Origin: Shinella sp.
GTDB lineage: Bacteria; Pseudomonadota; Alphaproteobacteria; Rhizobiales; Rhizobiaceae
NCBI GenBank assembly: GCA_003248775.1
Contig: QFQX01000036.1
Coordinates: 1 to 48,413 of the forward strand
Length of the DNA: 48,413 nucleotides
Direction: 5' to 3'
In this document: positions 27,089-34,825 of the stretch, piece by piece
Layout of the letters: the number at the start of each line of letters is the position of its first letter
Numbering within the stretch: the stretch's first letter is position 1
The notes under the pieces: model-generated
What the model was told of the DNA's origin: nothing
What the model saw: only the letters and a program-made list of their open reading frames with translations
Database searches by the model: none
Made by a program: the position numbers and the translations under genes

Positions 27089-28224
27089 ACGCACTTACAA
27101 ACCGCATCGGTTGTCTTGACGGCCTGAGGGGTATTGCCGCGCTCTGGGTTCTGGTCGGGCACGCCCATATCCTGTCGGGTTGGGATGTGCCGGTTATCGG
27201 AGATCCCGATCTGGGCGTTGATCTGTTTGTATTGCTGTCTGGCTTCTTGATGACGTTTCACTATCAGCTGAGGCGGGATAAGGAGCCATGGACGGCATCG
27301 ACGACATGGGGATCCTTCTGGATCCGGCGGCTTTTCCGAATTGCACCGCTTTACTATGTCTTGCTGTTTGTCGCCCTCGCCAGCGGGCCATTCATTTATG
27401 AGAGCCGTGTCGCCATCGATGCCTTTAATGGTGCCATCCCTCAGGAGCCGGGTCGTTATCTCGACGACAGCCTGACCAATCTGCTGGCGCATATGAGTTT
27501 CGTGTTCGGCTTTCTGCCGGAATATGCGTTCCGGACGGCGCTGCCGGACTGGAGCATTGGTCTGGAGATGCAGTTTTACCTGATGTTTCCTTTCCTGATG
27601 CTTGTGGTGCTTCGGACAGGATGGATGCGCGCTGCCTGTTTCATCATGGCAGCAGGGGTGGTGATTGCGGTTTCTCTCAAGGTGGCTGGCATCCGGTTTC
27701 CCATGCCGTCGTTTCTTCCCTTGAAACTGCATATCTTCGTTGCTGGCATGCTGCTTGCGGGAGCCCTCAATTCCTCCCGGAAAACTATCTGGATGCATTT
27801 CGGTGTTGCATCGCTCGCTGTTCTCCTTCCCGTTGGAGCAAGCGCTTCACCGTTGCACGAAGCGGTTAGGCTGGCGGTGATAAGCCTCTTTTTTGCGCTG
27901 GTGTACGCATCGGTCCTGCCGGGAAGCATGAGCAAGCTCTTTACGGGGGCCAGCGAATTCCTGGGAAGTCGTTTTTTCCACCATTTGGGCGAGTTTTCTT
28001 ATGGCGCTTATCTCACCCACCTCCTCATCATGCAGCCGGTGATCGCCATGCTGATCGGTGAGTTCGGAACGGAAATGAGTGCGCCAGCGCGCTTCTTCGC
28101 CGCGCTCGCCATTACCATACCGGTCGTCTATCTCCTGGCGGCGGCGGGCTATTACCTTGTTGAGAAGCCAGGCCAGCGCATGGGCAGGTTGCTGTCGAAA
28201 CCTCGCCAGGTTTCTGTGACATGA
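27085..28224 (+). CDS. Acyltransferase family 3 membrane protein
   Basis: A 379-residue protein with about ten membrane spans. The N-terminus has CLDGLRGIAALWVLVGHAH (about 10-28), in which R and H are the conserved acyltransferase-3 residues, then GVDLFVLLSGFLM and SFWIRRLFRIAPLYY. The family transfers acetyl, succinyl or similar groups to carbohydrates (ExoZ and NodX are relatives). It is translationally coupled to the polymerase gene and so probably decorates the same surface polysaccharide. Confidence 0.9.
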   Translation: MNALTNRIGCLDGLRGIAALWVLVGHAHILSGWDVPVIGDPDLGVDLFVLLSGFLMTFHYQLRRDKEPWTASTTWGSFWIRRLFRIAPLYYVLLFVALASGPFIYESRVAIDAFNGAIPQEPGRYLDDSLTNLLAHMSFVFGFLPEYAFRTALPDWSIGLEMQFYLMFPFLMLVVLRTGWMRAACFIMAAGVVIAVSLKVAGIRFPMPSFLPLKLHIFVAGMLLAGALNSSRKTIWMHFGVASLAVLLPVGASASPLHEAVRLAVISLFFALVYASVLPGSMSKLFTGASEFLGSRFFHHLGEFSYGAYLTHLLIMQPVIAMLIGEFGTEMSAPARFFAALAITIPVVYLLAAAGYYLVEKPGQRMGRLLSKPRQVSVT

Positions 28225-28380
28225 GTGATGACGGCGCGGTTGTTCTGCGACGTGTAAGCAGAAGGCGGAGGTCTTCTAACGAGGTTAATCACCAGACGAC
28301 CGAACTCCTGGCGTGCCGCGTTTGACGTGGGCATCTGTCTTTTGAAGAATATTTCCCATCGCCTAGCGAAAGGTTAGTAC

Positions 28381-29397
28381 ATGACGCATCATTCGATGAT
28401 GGACGCCCTGAAGAACAAGTTGTCGACGATCAAGAACGTCGTTCCGGTTGAAAATCCGGTTGTCTATATCGATTACCCCGTGCATGACAATGTCGGGGAC
28501 CTCCTGATCCATCAAGGCGCAGATGCGTTTCTGGAAGACTACGGCTACAAGGTACTCGGCAGGTATTCCATCCACGATTTCACCCACAGGCCTCAGCGGC
28601 ATGTTCCTGATGTCGACTGGAAGCCGTCTGTCGCGGATCTCGATGCGCTTGTGCGAAAATTCAACCCCACGCTCATACTGCATGGTGGAGGCAATTTCGG
28701 CGACATATGGCCGGAGTTTCAAAAGTTCCGCGAATTGATCGTTGAACGCTATCCGGATACCTCCATCGTGATCTTTCCGCAGTCGATCCATTTTGGCGAA
28801 GCTGCGGGGAAAGAACGCGCGATCAGAATCTTCGGTGCTCACAGAAAACTGCATATCTTTACTCGTGATTCGGAGTCCTGGGATTTCGTCTCCAGGGAAT
28901 GCGGCTTGCCGGGTGGATTGTTGCCAGACATGGCGCATCAGCTATGGGGCCGTCTTCCACAGGACACTGCAGGCGAAGACAAGGGCGTTCTCGTTCAGCG
29001 GCGTCGCGACAAGGAAAGTCGCGAGGCGGGAGAACCGCAGGGAAATCACTTCGATTGGGACGACCTGCGTAAACCGGGCGAGCGCTATGTCATCCGGGCC
29101 TTGCGGAAGTGGCAGGGCATAGACAGCCCCCTTCGTCATTATATCTCGAATTATGCGCTTTGGCGCATTTACCGCGACAATCTCGTCGATCGGGCGGTCT
29201 CGCGTTTCCGGCCCTATGGAGAGATCGATACCGACCGCCTGCATGGCATGATCCTCGGTGCGCTGATGGCCAAGAGGATACGTTACGGAGACGGAAACTA
29301 CGGGAAGCTGCACCGCTACGCTCGTGCCTGGCTTGCCGAATCGCCGTTGATCCAAAGTGCGCTGGAGGAAGCTCCGTCCACGCCGATAGCCAGCTGA
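28381..29397 (+). CDS. Polysaccharide pyruvyl transferase family protein
   Basis: A 338-residue protein with the family pattern: HDNVGDLLIHQGA (about 35-47), LHGGGNFGDIWPEF (about 99-112), IVIFPQSIHF, and the late TDRLHGMILGALM. These enzymes add ketal pyruvate from phosphoenolpyruvate to sugars in exopolysaccharides (ExoV-type). No signal or membrane segment, so it acts in the cytoplasm on lipid-linked units. AAAGG precedes the ATG. The 156-bp gap before it contains no gene that I can support. Confidence 0.9.
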   Translation: MTHHSMMDALKNKLSTIKNVVPVENPVVYIDYPVHDNVGDLLIHQGADAFLEDYGYKVLGRYSIHDFTHRPQRHVPDVDWKPSVADLDALVRKFNPTLILHGGGNFGDIWPEFQKFRELIVERYPDTSIVIFPQSIHFGEAAGKERAIRIFGAHRKLHIFTRDSESWDFVSRECGLPGGLLPDMAHQLWGRLPQDTAGEDKGVLVQRRRDKESREAGEPQGNHFDWDDLRKPGERYVIRALRKWQGIDSPLRHYISNYALWRIYRDNLVDRAVSRFRPYGEIDTDRLHGMILGALMAKRIRYGDGNYGKLHRYARAWLAESPLIQSALEEAPSTPIAS

Positions 29398-29421
29398 TCA
29401 GCCTCAAACGCAGGAACGAGC

Positions 29422-30867
29422 ATGTCGAGCCGACTGAAGTCAAAGACCATGCGCGCTTTGCCGTGGAGTTTCGTTGAAAGCCTGATCAACGGTATTGTCG
29501 GGCTTGCCCAGACATTTGTGCTGACATGGTTTCTCTCGCCGGATCAGATGGGACGAGCGGCAATCGCCCTGGCAATTGTCGGCACGGTTGAAATCATTGC
29601 GACCCTCGGGATGGGGGAAGCGGTCATTGCGGCTTCGTCCTCGCATACGCGCATTACGGACACTGCCTTTACGGGCACCATGGCCGCGACTGTGGTGGCC
29701 ATGGTATTCTGCTGGCTGATAGCCGGGCCGGTGGCGAGCCTTTACGGCGAGCCTGAGGTTGCCGGTCTGCTGACGCTTGCGATCCTGACTTTGCCGTTCA
29801 ACAATTTCGTTGCAGTGCCAACCGCTGTCTTCACGCGCAAGATGAGGGCGGCGGTGGTCACGTTGCGGATCACGATGGGGCGCGTGATGACCCTGGTCGC
29901 GATGGCAACTCTTGCCTACTTTGGTTACGGAGCCTGGGCAATTGTCGGCGGAACGGTGATCGGTTCGGCAATCACTGCCGCTGTCCTCCTGCCAGCCATA
30001 GCTCGCATACCGCGCCTGCGGTTCAATCTTGCCGAGTTCAGGAGTCTTCTGGTTTTCGGTGGAGCGCTGAGCTTCGAGCGTCTGCTATGGGGGGCGATGA
30101 CACGCCTTTTCTGGCTGATTATCGGCTATCTGCATGGACCTGCCATTCTTGGCTTCTTCCAGTTCGCTCAGCGCCTGGTGGATGAAACCGCCAATCTGAT
30201 CCAGACGTTTTCGATCCGGTTCGGACTTTCGTTTTTCGCCGGCATGAAGCGGGCGGGACGAGATCCGACGGAGGCCTTTCTCAAGGCATCCCGTATTATT
30301 GGCGTGGTTGCCGCGCCGGTTTTCACCGGTATCGCCATCGTCATGCCAGATGCGATCGGCAGTATATTTGCGGAGCGGTGGGAGCCTGCGGTGATCGTTA
30401 GCCAGATCGTCGCGCTTGGCTGGATATTCGCGTTTCCGCGCGTGCTGGTGGGGCCGCTGTTGCGGGCACAGGGACATGTCGGTGCAATTGTCTTCTATGC
30501 GATGCTCGCCAGCGCCACGACACTCATCGCCGGTGGTTTGACGGGAGGTTACGGCCTGATCGTGATCGGTCTGGCATGGATCGCGCGGCATGTTGTCGGT
30601 GTGGCATGGAGCCTTCACGCGATCAAACGCTATATCGGAATCGACGGACGACGGCAGATGAGCCTTTACTGGCGCTCGCTGCTGGCAACGGGGCTCATGG
30701 CCGCCATTGTCATCTGGGTGGCGAGCCTCGTTCCGGAATGGAGTCACGCCAGCCGCTTCGCCCTGGAAGTCGTGGTCGGGGCCGTCAGCTATGCTGTCTT
30801 GATATTGCTGATCGATCGCCCGAGCGTTGCTCTGTTGCGAAACGTCGCGCGGGGCATTCGAGGATGA
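29422..30867 (+). CDS. Wzx/PST-type polysaccharide flippase (MOP superfamily)
   Basis: A 481-residue integral membrane protein with about 12-14 spans. The start LPWSFVESLINGIVGLAQTFVLTWFLSPDQMG... and the FSIRFGLSFFAG region resemble WzxC/ExoT-like oligosaccharide flippases. It should translocate lipid-linked repeat units across the inner membrane for polymerisation. AGGAACG precedes the ATG, 24 bp after the pyruvyl transferase stop, so both are probably co-transcribed. It converges with the GT14-like gene. Confidence 0.9.
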   Translation: MSSRLKSKTMRALPWSFVESLINGIVGLAQTFVLTWFLSPDQMGRAAIALAIVGTVEIIATLGMGEAVIAASSSHTRITDTAFTGTMAATVVAMVFCWLIAGPVASLYGEPEVAGLLTLAILTLPFNNFVAVPTAVFTRKMRAAVVTLRITMGRVMTLVAMATLAYFGYGAWAIVGGTVIGSAITAAVLLPAIARIPRLRFNLAEFRSLLVFGGALSFERLLWGAMTRLFWLIIGYLHGPAILGFFQFAQRLVDETANLIQTFSIRFGLSFFAGMKRAGRDPTEAFLKASRIIGVVAAPVFTGIAIVMPDAIGSIFAERWEPAVIVSQIVALGWIFAFPRVLVGPLLRAQGHVGAIVFYAMLASATTLIAGGLTGGYGLIVIGLAWIARHVVGVAWSLHAIKRYIGIDGRRQMSLYWRSLLATGLMAAIVIWVASLVPEWSHASRFALEVVVGAVSYAVLILLIDRPSVALLRNVARGIRG

Positions 30868-30906
30868 AACTGACCGGCACGCCTGAAAGCCTCCCGCATG
30901 ACAGTC

Positions 30907-31854
30907 TTACGACAATGCGACGGCTTCCAGCGTGTTGAAGACGGTTTCGCCGGAAGCCCTTTCGAGCTTGCGTGCAAAAAAGTAGTCGGCACCCAGGATA
31001 CTGGGCAGGTCTGCTTCCGTCAGAAGCTTCGGATGACCATGCCTGGATTTGCTCATGTCGAAGTAGCGTCGGTTCTTGGCGTGGAAACGGAAGCGTCGGT
31101 TGTTCACCAGGACGGTCTGAATGAAGGATTCATCGGGAACGAGAACATGCCTGAAATATTCGACCGTTTCAGGGTTTTCCTCGCAGAAGTCGAGCACGTA
31201 TTCGGCGCATTCCCGCCTGATCGTATGCCAGTAGCTGCCGGCGTAGCACTTGAAATCCCCTCTGAAGGGATGATTGCGTGCATGCGTTCCGATCATCAGA
31301 CCATAGGCCGTATTGATACGTAGAAACCGAAGGTATTTTTCCGCGAAGATGCGCGGGAAAGCCAGAAGGTTGCGCTCGAATTGGCTCAACTCGGGTTTGT
31401 ACTTCCTGTATTGGTAGTAATAGCGGTCGTATCCATGGTGCGGAGCCCAAGACATTGGCGCCATTTCCGCGGGCGTTTGCGTCAGAACGTCGAAATGATG
31501 CAGGAAGCCATCATGCTGGGTGCGGGCGAGTTCTTCCTCGAAGCCTTTCAGCGAGGTAACCGGAAAATCGGCGCCGCTCAGGTTGATCAGCCAGTCATAT
31601 TCGATCCGATGATCTCTTAACCAGGCCAGTGCTTTCAGGTAGCCATCGATGATGAGGAAGTCTCCGCGACCACCACGACCGGAGGTCAAGTGCACATGCG
31701 CGTCGTCGGCAAAAAGTCCTGTCGGAAGCGGTGGGGCCTTCTCGTCATGGCAGATCAGGACCTGGGATGTCGGGCAACCCTTGCGCAGCAGGCTGACCAG
31801 GCGTTTCAGGTGCTCTGGGTCCTTATGGGTCTGCAGGAGAAACAATATCGTCAT
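30907..31854 (-). CDS. Core-2/I-branching-type glycosyltransferase (GT14-like)
   Basis: A 315-residue protein with features of the Branch/GT14 family: FLLQTHKDPEHLKRLV at the N-terminus, DWLINLSGADFPV (about 105-117) and LVPDESFIQTVLVNNRRFRF near 242-261. The eukaryotic members transfer N-acetylglucosamine in beta-1,6 linkage; the bacterial ones usually sit in capsule or exopolysaccharide loci with unknown acceptor. It is on the opposite strand to the flippase gene and in line with the acetyltransferase and GT2 genes. The start is the ATG at 31854; its ribosome-binding site is weak. Confidence 0.85.
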   Translation of the reverse strand: MTILFLLQTHKDPEHLKRLVSLLRKGCPTSQVLICHDEKAPPLPTGLFADDAHVHLTSGRGGRGDFLIIDGYLKALAWLRDHRIEYDWLINLSGADFPVTSLKGFEEELARTQHDGFLHHFDVLTQTPAEMAPMSWAPHHGYDRYYYQYRKYKPELSQFERNLLAFPRIFAEKYLRFLRINTAYGLMIGTHARNHPFRGDFKCYAGSYWHTIRRECAEYVLDFCEENPETVEYFRHVLVPDESFIQTVLVNNRRFRFHAKNRRYFDMSKSRHGHPKLLTEADLPSILGADYFFARKLERASGETVFNTLEAVALS

Positions 31855-31903
31855 TTATCGCACCGCGGAGGAGTTAAGGGCGTGTCACACGAAAGCCGAG
31901 GCG

Positions 31904-32344
31904 TCATTCCTTTATCCGGTCCTTAAGGCGTCCGAACTTCAGGGTTTCGATGCCGCTGCGGATGACTTGCGCCGGATTGCCGGCGACTGCACTGTTGGGC
32001 GGAATATCCTTGGTCACCACGGCTCCGGACCCGATGACGCAGCTGTCGCCGATCGTCACGCCGGGCAGAATGATGCTGCGAGCTCCGATAAAGCAGTTCT
32101 TGCCGATCCGCGTGTCCGTCTTGATGGCGCGGGTCATGTCATGTGCCAGGATCGCTGCGTCGAAGGCGATGTACGTGCCTTCGCCGATATGGATGCCACG
32201 CGGATGCGTCTTGTCGAGGCGTGCGCTCAGGGACATCACCACCGTGGGATGGATGTCCATACCCCATATCTTTGTCAGATAGAGGCGCTTGCAGCCGACC
32301 ACGAAGCGCTGGAGTTTGATGAATTGGTTCAACGAACGAAGCAT
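31904..32344 (-). CDS. Hexapeptide-repeat (left-handed beta-helix) acetyltransferase
   Basis: A 146-residue protein with hexapeptide turns (IHIGEGTYIAFDAAILAHDM, about 51-70; RIGKNCFIGARSIILPGV; TIGDSCVIGSGAVVTKDI) and the terminal SAVAGNPAQVI signature. H68 is the likely catalytic histidine. It should transfer acetyl from acetyl-CoA to a sugar. AAGG precedes the ATG at 32344. It is 37 bp after the GT2 gene and 49 bp before the GT14-like gene, so the three likely form one operon. Confidence 0.9.
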   Translation of the reverse strand: MLRSLNQFIKLQRFVVGCKRLYLTKIWGMDIHPTVVMSLSARLDKTHPRGIHIGEGTYIAFDAAILAHDMTRAIKTDTRIGKNCFIGARSIILPGVTIGDSCVIGSGAVVTKDIPPNSAVAGNPAQVIRSGIETLKFGRLKDRIKE

Positions 32345-32381
32345 GGGTGACCTTATCGCTTAATGAACGGGCGTATCGGCA

Positions 32382-33233
32382 TTATCCGGCGAAGGCTCGG
32401 GTCAGGGCCGAGAAATAGTCTTTCCAGGGCATCTGCCCGCGAGCGGCAAGCAGGCTCCCGACAAGAAGCTTGCGGCCGAGTGCCTGAATTTCAGATGGAC
32501 GCGTGCGGACGTTCTTGGCGATCGCGCGGAGCGAACCCGGATAGTATTTTGCCTTCAGAGCCTTGTTCGGGTCGCGATGGCCGATGCAGCGGGCATCGAC
32601 ATAGGCAGCCTTGCGGGCTCCCTGAAAGGCACGAATGGCATAATCCGTGTCCTCTCCGCCCGAGAGAGCGGCGCCTACGCCGAGTTGTTCGTCGAAGCCG
32701 CCGATCTTGGCGGCAAGCGGAGCGCGCAGGAAGATGGTGTTCGAGGAGGCGAAAGAGATGACCGTCTGCAGGCGCGGCCTGGTTATGTCGAAAGCGGCAG
32801 CCGAACGCGGCTCCATGCCGTAGCGGCAGTACCAGAAATCGAGCGAAGGGTCGACGGAGAAGGCCTTGTGGATGGTGTCGAGCGTATCCTCGGGATACCA
32901 GCAGTCATCGTCGGGGAAGGCCACGATGCCGTTACATGCGAGGCGGCGCTTGGCGTCTTCACCTGCCAGCAGCATGTTGCGCGCGGCTGAAAGTGATCTG
33001 CGATCCGGGATGGCGGATACCCGCGCCCAGGCTGGGCCTTTCGCGATGAAGCGTTCCGCAGTTGCTGGTTCGCAGCGCTGCAGCAAAAGGAACAGAGTAA
33101 CGTCCACGCCCGGATTACGCTGCTTGAAGGCCTCGACCGAACCGAGCATCCGGGTTATGTCGTCATCGCGGCCCGATTGCATATCCGTGGTTGAAAACAG
33201 CGTGATGGGCAGCGTGGTACCGGTCTCGGTCAT
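32382..33233 (-). CDS. GT2-type glycosyltransferase
   Basis: A 283-residue family-2-like glycosyltransferase with a GT-A fold: RRSLSAARNMLL (about 79-90), the metal-binding FPDDDCWYP (D108-D110), and later GGFDEQLGVGAALSGGEDTDYAIRA. The ATG at 33233 has AGGAAG seven bases upstream and is preferred to a TTG two codons earlier. No membrane segment, so it is a cytoplasmic enzyme building the repeat unit. First gene of the three-gene minus-strand polysaccharide operon. Confidence 0.88.
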   Translation of the reverse strand: MTETGTTLPITLFSTTDMQSGRDDDITRMLGSVEAFKQRNPGVDVTLFLLLQRCEPATAERFIAKGPAWARVSAIPDRRSLSAARNMLLAGEDAKRRLACNGIVAFPDDDCWYPEDTLDTIHKAFSVDPSLDFWYCRYGMEPRSAAAFDITRPRLQTVISFASSNTIFLRAPLAAKIGGFDEQLGVGAALSGGEDTDYAIRAFQGARKAAYVDARCIGHRDPNKALKAKYYPGSLRAIAKNVRTRPSEIQALGRKLLVGSLLAARGQMPWKDYFSALTRAFAG

Positions 33234-33680
33234 GAGCAAACTTCCTGCAACTCGGTTACTCTGTTTTCGCGGGTTTTGCCGAACGGCTTTCCGCTGGAAA
33301 TGGCGTGCGAAGGAACACGCCCGGCTACTTCCATGTCAAGCTGGCGCAAGCGTCTTGTTTTGGGCATTGTTGCTGGTTGCAACGTGTTTCCGTTCAAGTC
33401 TTTCAGCCCCAGATTGATTTTCGGCTATGGTTATTTGGCGGGCTCTTACGGCTTCTCTTGCGACACGGCAGGCGTTGTTTGTGCGGAGCCGCGCTGGCTT
33501 CATGTGCCATCGGTCCCAATGCGTATTCCCATGGATAATACTATAGTCCGAGCCATCGCGGATCATCAACCCCGATTTGCCGCACCGCACAATTAACCTT
33601 TACGGCCCATTGGGACACCCTTTACGGCAACGGGGAAAACCCCTTGTCACGCAATGGTTTGACGTCTGGTGAACGACTTA
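33234..33680. other. Intergenic region between galE and the GT2 operon, with a spaced direct repeat
   Basis: A 447-bp stretch without a credible gene; short frames in it show no family features. It should hold the promoter of the GT2 operon. CCTTTACGGC occurs twice as a direct repeat, at 33597-33606 and 33619-33628, 22 bp apart (two helix turns). This may be a regulator site. I cannot identify the regulator. Confidence 0.5.
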
Positions 33681-34664
33681 TCAGAGCAGGTTGGATGAGG
33701 AGTGCCAGCGCCAGGCGGTACGGATGATGTCCTCGAGCGAGGATTGGGGTTCCCAGCCGAGAACCTGCCGGGCCTTGTCGTTGTTGGCGACGAGAGCGGG
33801 TGAATCTCCTTCCCGGCGATCGACATAGTCCACCGGAAAATCGCGGCCCGAAACGGTCTCGATCGTCTGGAGCAGTTCCTTCACCGTCGTGCCGGTGCCG
33901 GTGCCGAGATTGAGCGCCACAGAGGATCCGCCGTCAAGCAGGTACTGCAGGGCGCGGACATGGGCATCGGCGAGGTCGAGTACATGGATGTAGTCACGGA
34001 CGCAGGTGCCATCGCGTGTCTCGTAATCGCTGCCGAACACCTTGAAACCCGCCCGGCGTCCGAGTGCGGCCTCGATCGCAAGCGGAATGGCGTGGGTTTC
34101 AGGCGTATGCCATTCGCCGATACGACCCTCGGGATCGGCGCCTGCGGCATTGAAATAGCGCAAGACGGCAGAACGCATGCCGACATAGCTGTCATAATCT
34201 GCGAGTGCCTGCTCGATGATCCACTTGGTGCGACCGTAAGGATTGATCGGCTGCTGGCGATGGGTCTCGTCCATCGGAACCTGCTCCGGCAGACCGTAGG
34301 TCGCGCAGGTGGAGGAAAACACGAAGGTCTTGATGCCCGCGGCCTGCGCTGCGGACAGCAGGGTGAGGGAGCCGATCACGTTGTTCTCGTAAAAGGACGG
34401 CGGGTCCTTGACGCTCTCGCCGACCTCGATCAGCGCGGCGAAGTGCATGATGGCAGCAGGCTTGTATTTTTGCAGGACCTCGTTCAGGCGGGTCCGGTCA
34501 CGGATGTCGCCCTTTTCGAGAGGACCCCATTTGACGAATTCCGAATGTCCGTTCGACAGATTGTCGTAAACGATCGGCAGGAAACCTTTTTGCGAGAGTT
34601 GCAGGCAGGTGTGCGAGCCAATGTAGCCAGCGCCGCCGACTACCAGAACAGGCGTTTCCGTCAT
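33681..34664 (-). CDS. galE: UDP-glucose 4-epimerase
   Basis: A 327-residue extended short-chain dehydrogenase. NAD-binding GGAGYIGSH is at 10-18, followed by YDNLSNGH, HFAALIEVGESV, the SSTCATYG catalytic segment (about 117-124) and the YGRTK dyad (Y143, K147). LRYFNAAGADPEG and CVRDYIHVLDLADAH are typical GalE. It interconverts UDP-glucose and UDP-galactose, supplying precursors for surface polysaccharides. I start at the ATG at 34664; the frame extends to 34724 but the usual GalE N-terminus begins here. GGGAG lies 11 bases upstream, slightly far. Confidence 0.96.
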   Translation of the reverse strand: MTETPVLVVGGAGYIGSHTCLQLSQKGFLPIVYDNLSNGHSEFVKWGPLEKGDIRDRTRLNEVLQKYKPAAIMHFAALIEVGESVKDPPSFYENNVIGSLTLLSAAQAAGIKTFVFSSTCATYGLPEQVPMDETHRQQPINPYGRTKWIIEQALADYDSYVGMRSAVLRYFNAAGADPEGRIGEWHTPETHAIPLAIEAALGRRAGFKVFGSDYETRDGTCVRDYIHVLDLADAHVRALQYLLDGGSSVALNLGTGTGTTVKELLQTIETVSGRDFPVDYVDRREGDSPALVANNDKARQVLGWEPQSSLEDIIRTAWRWHSSSNLL

Positions 34665-34711
34665 CAGTAACAAGGCTCCCGTTGCAGTGCACACTTTTCT
34701 AGAGACTGTAT

Positions 34712-34743
34712 CGGGAAAAGACAAGCCGGCGTTTCCGCCGGCT
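34712..34743 (-). terminator. Intrinsic terminator after ftsK
   Basis: On the minus strand AGCCGGCG (34743-34736) and CGCCGGCT (34731-34724) form a perfect 8-bp stem with a GAAA loop, followed by TGTCTTTT. It separates ftsK from galE. Confidence 0.8.
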
Positions 34744-34825
34744 ATGCTTTCGAGATAACCCTTTATGGAGGAAGGAAAATCAACGGCAAATAGTCTTGCT
34801 TTTGATCTCTTTTCTCACCGGACAA

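Noticed and set aside
33276..33596. 106-residue frame in the galE-GT2 gap
   Set aside because: No family features, no ribosome-binding site, and unlike neighbouring coding sequence.
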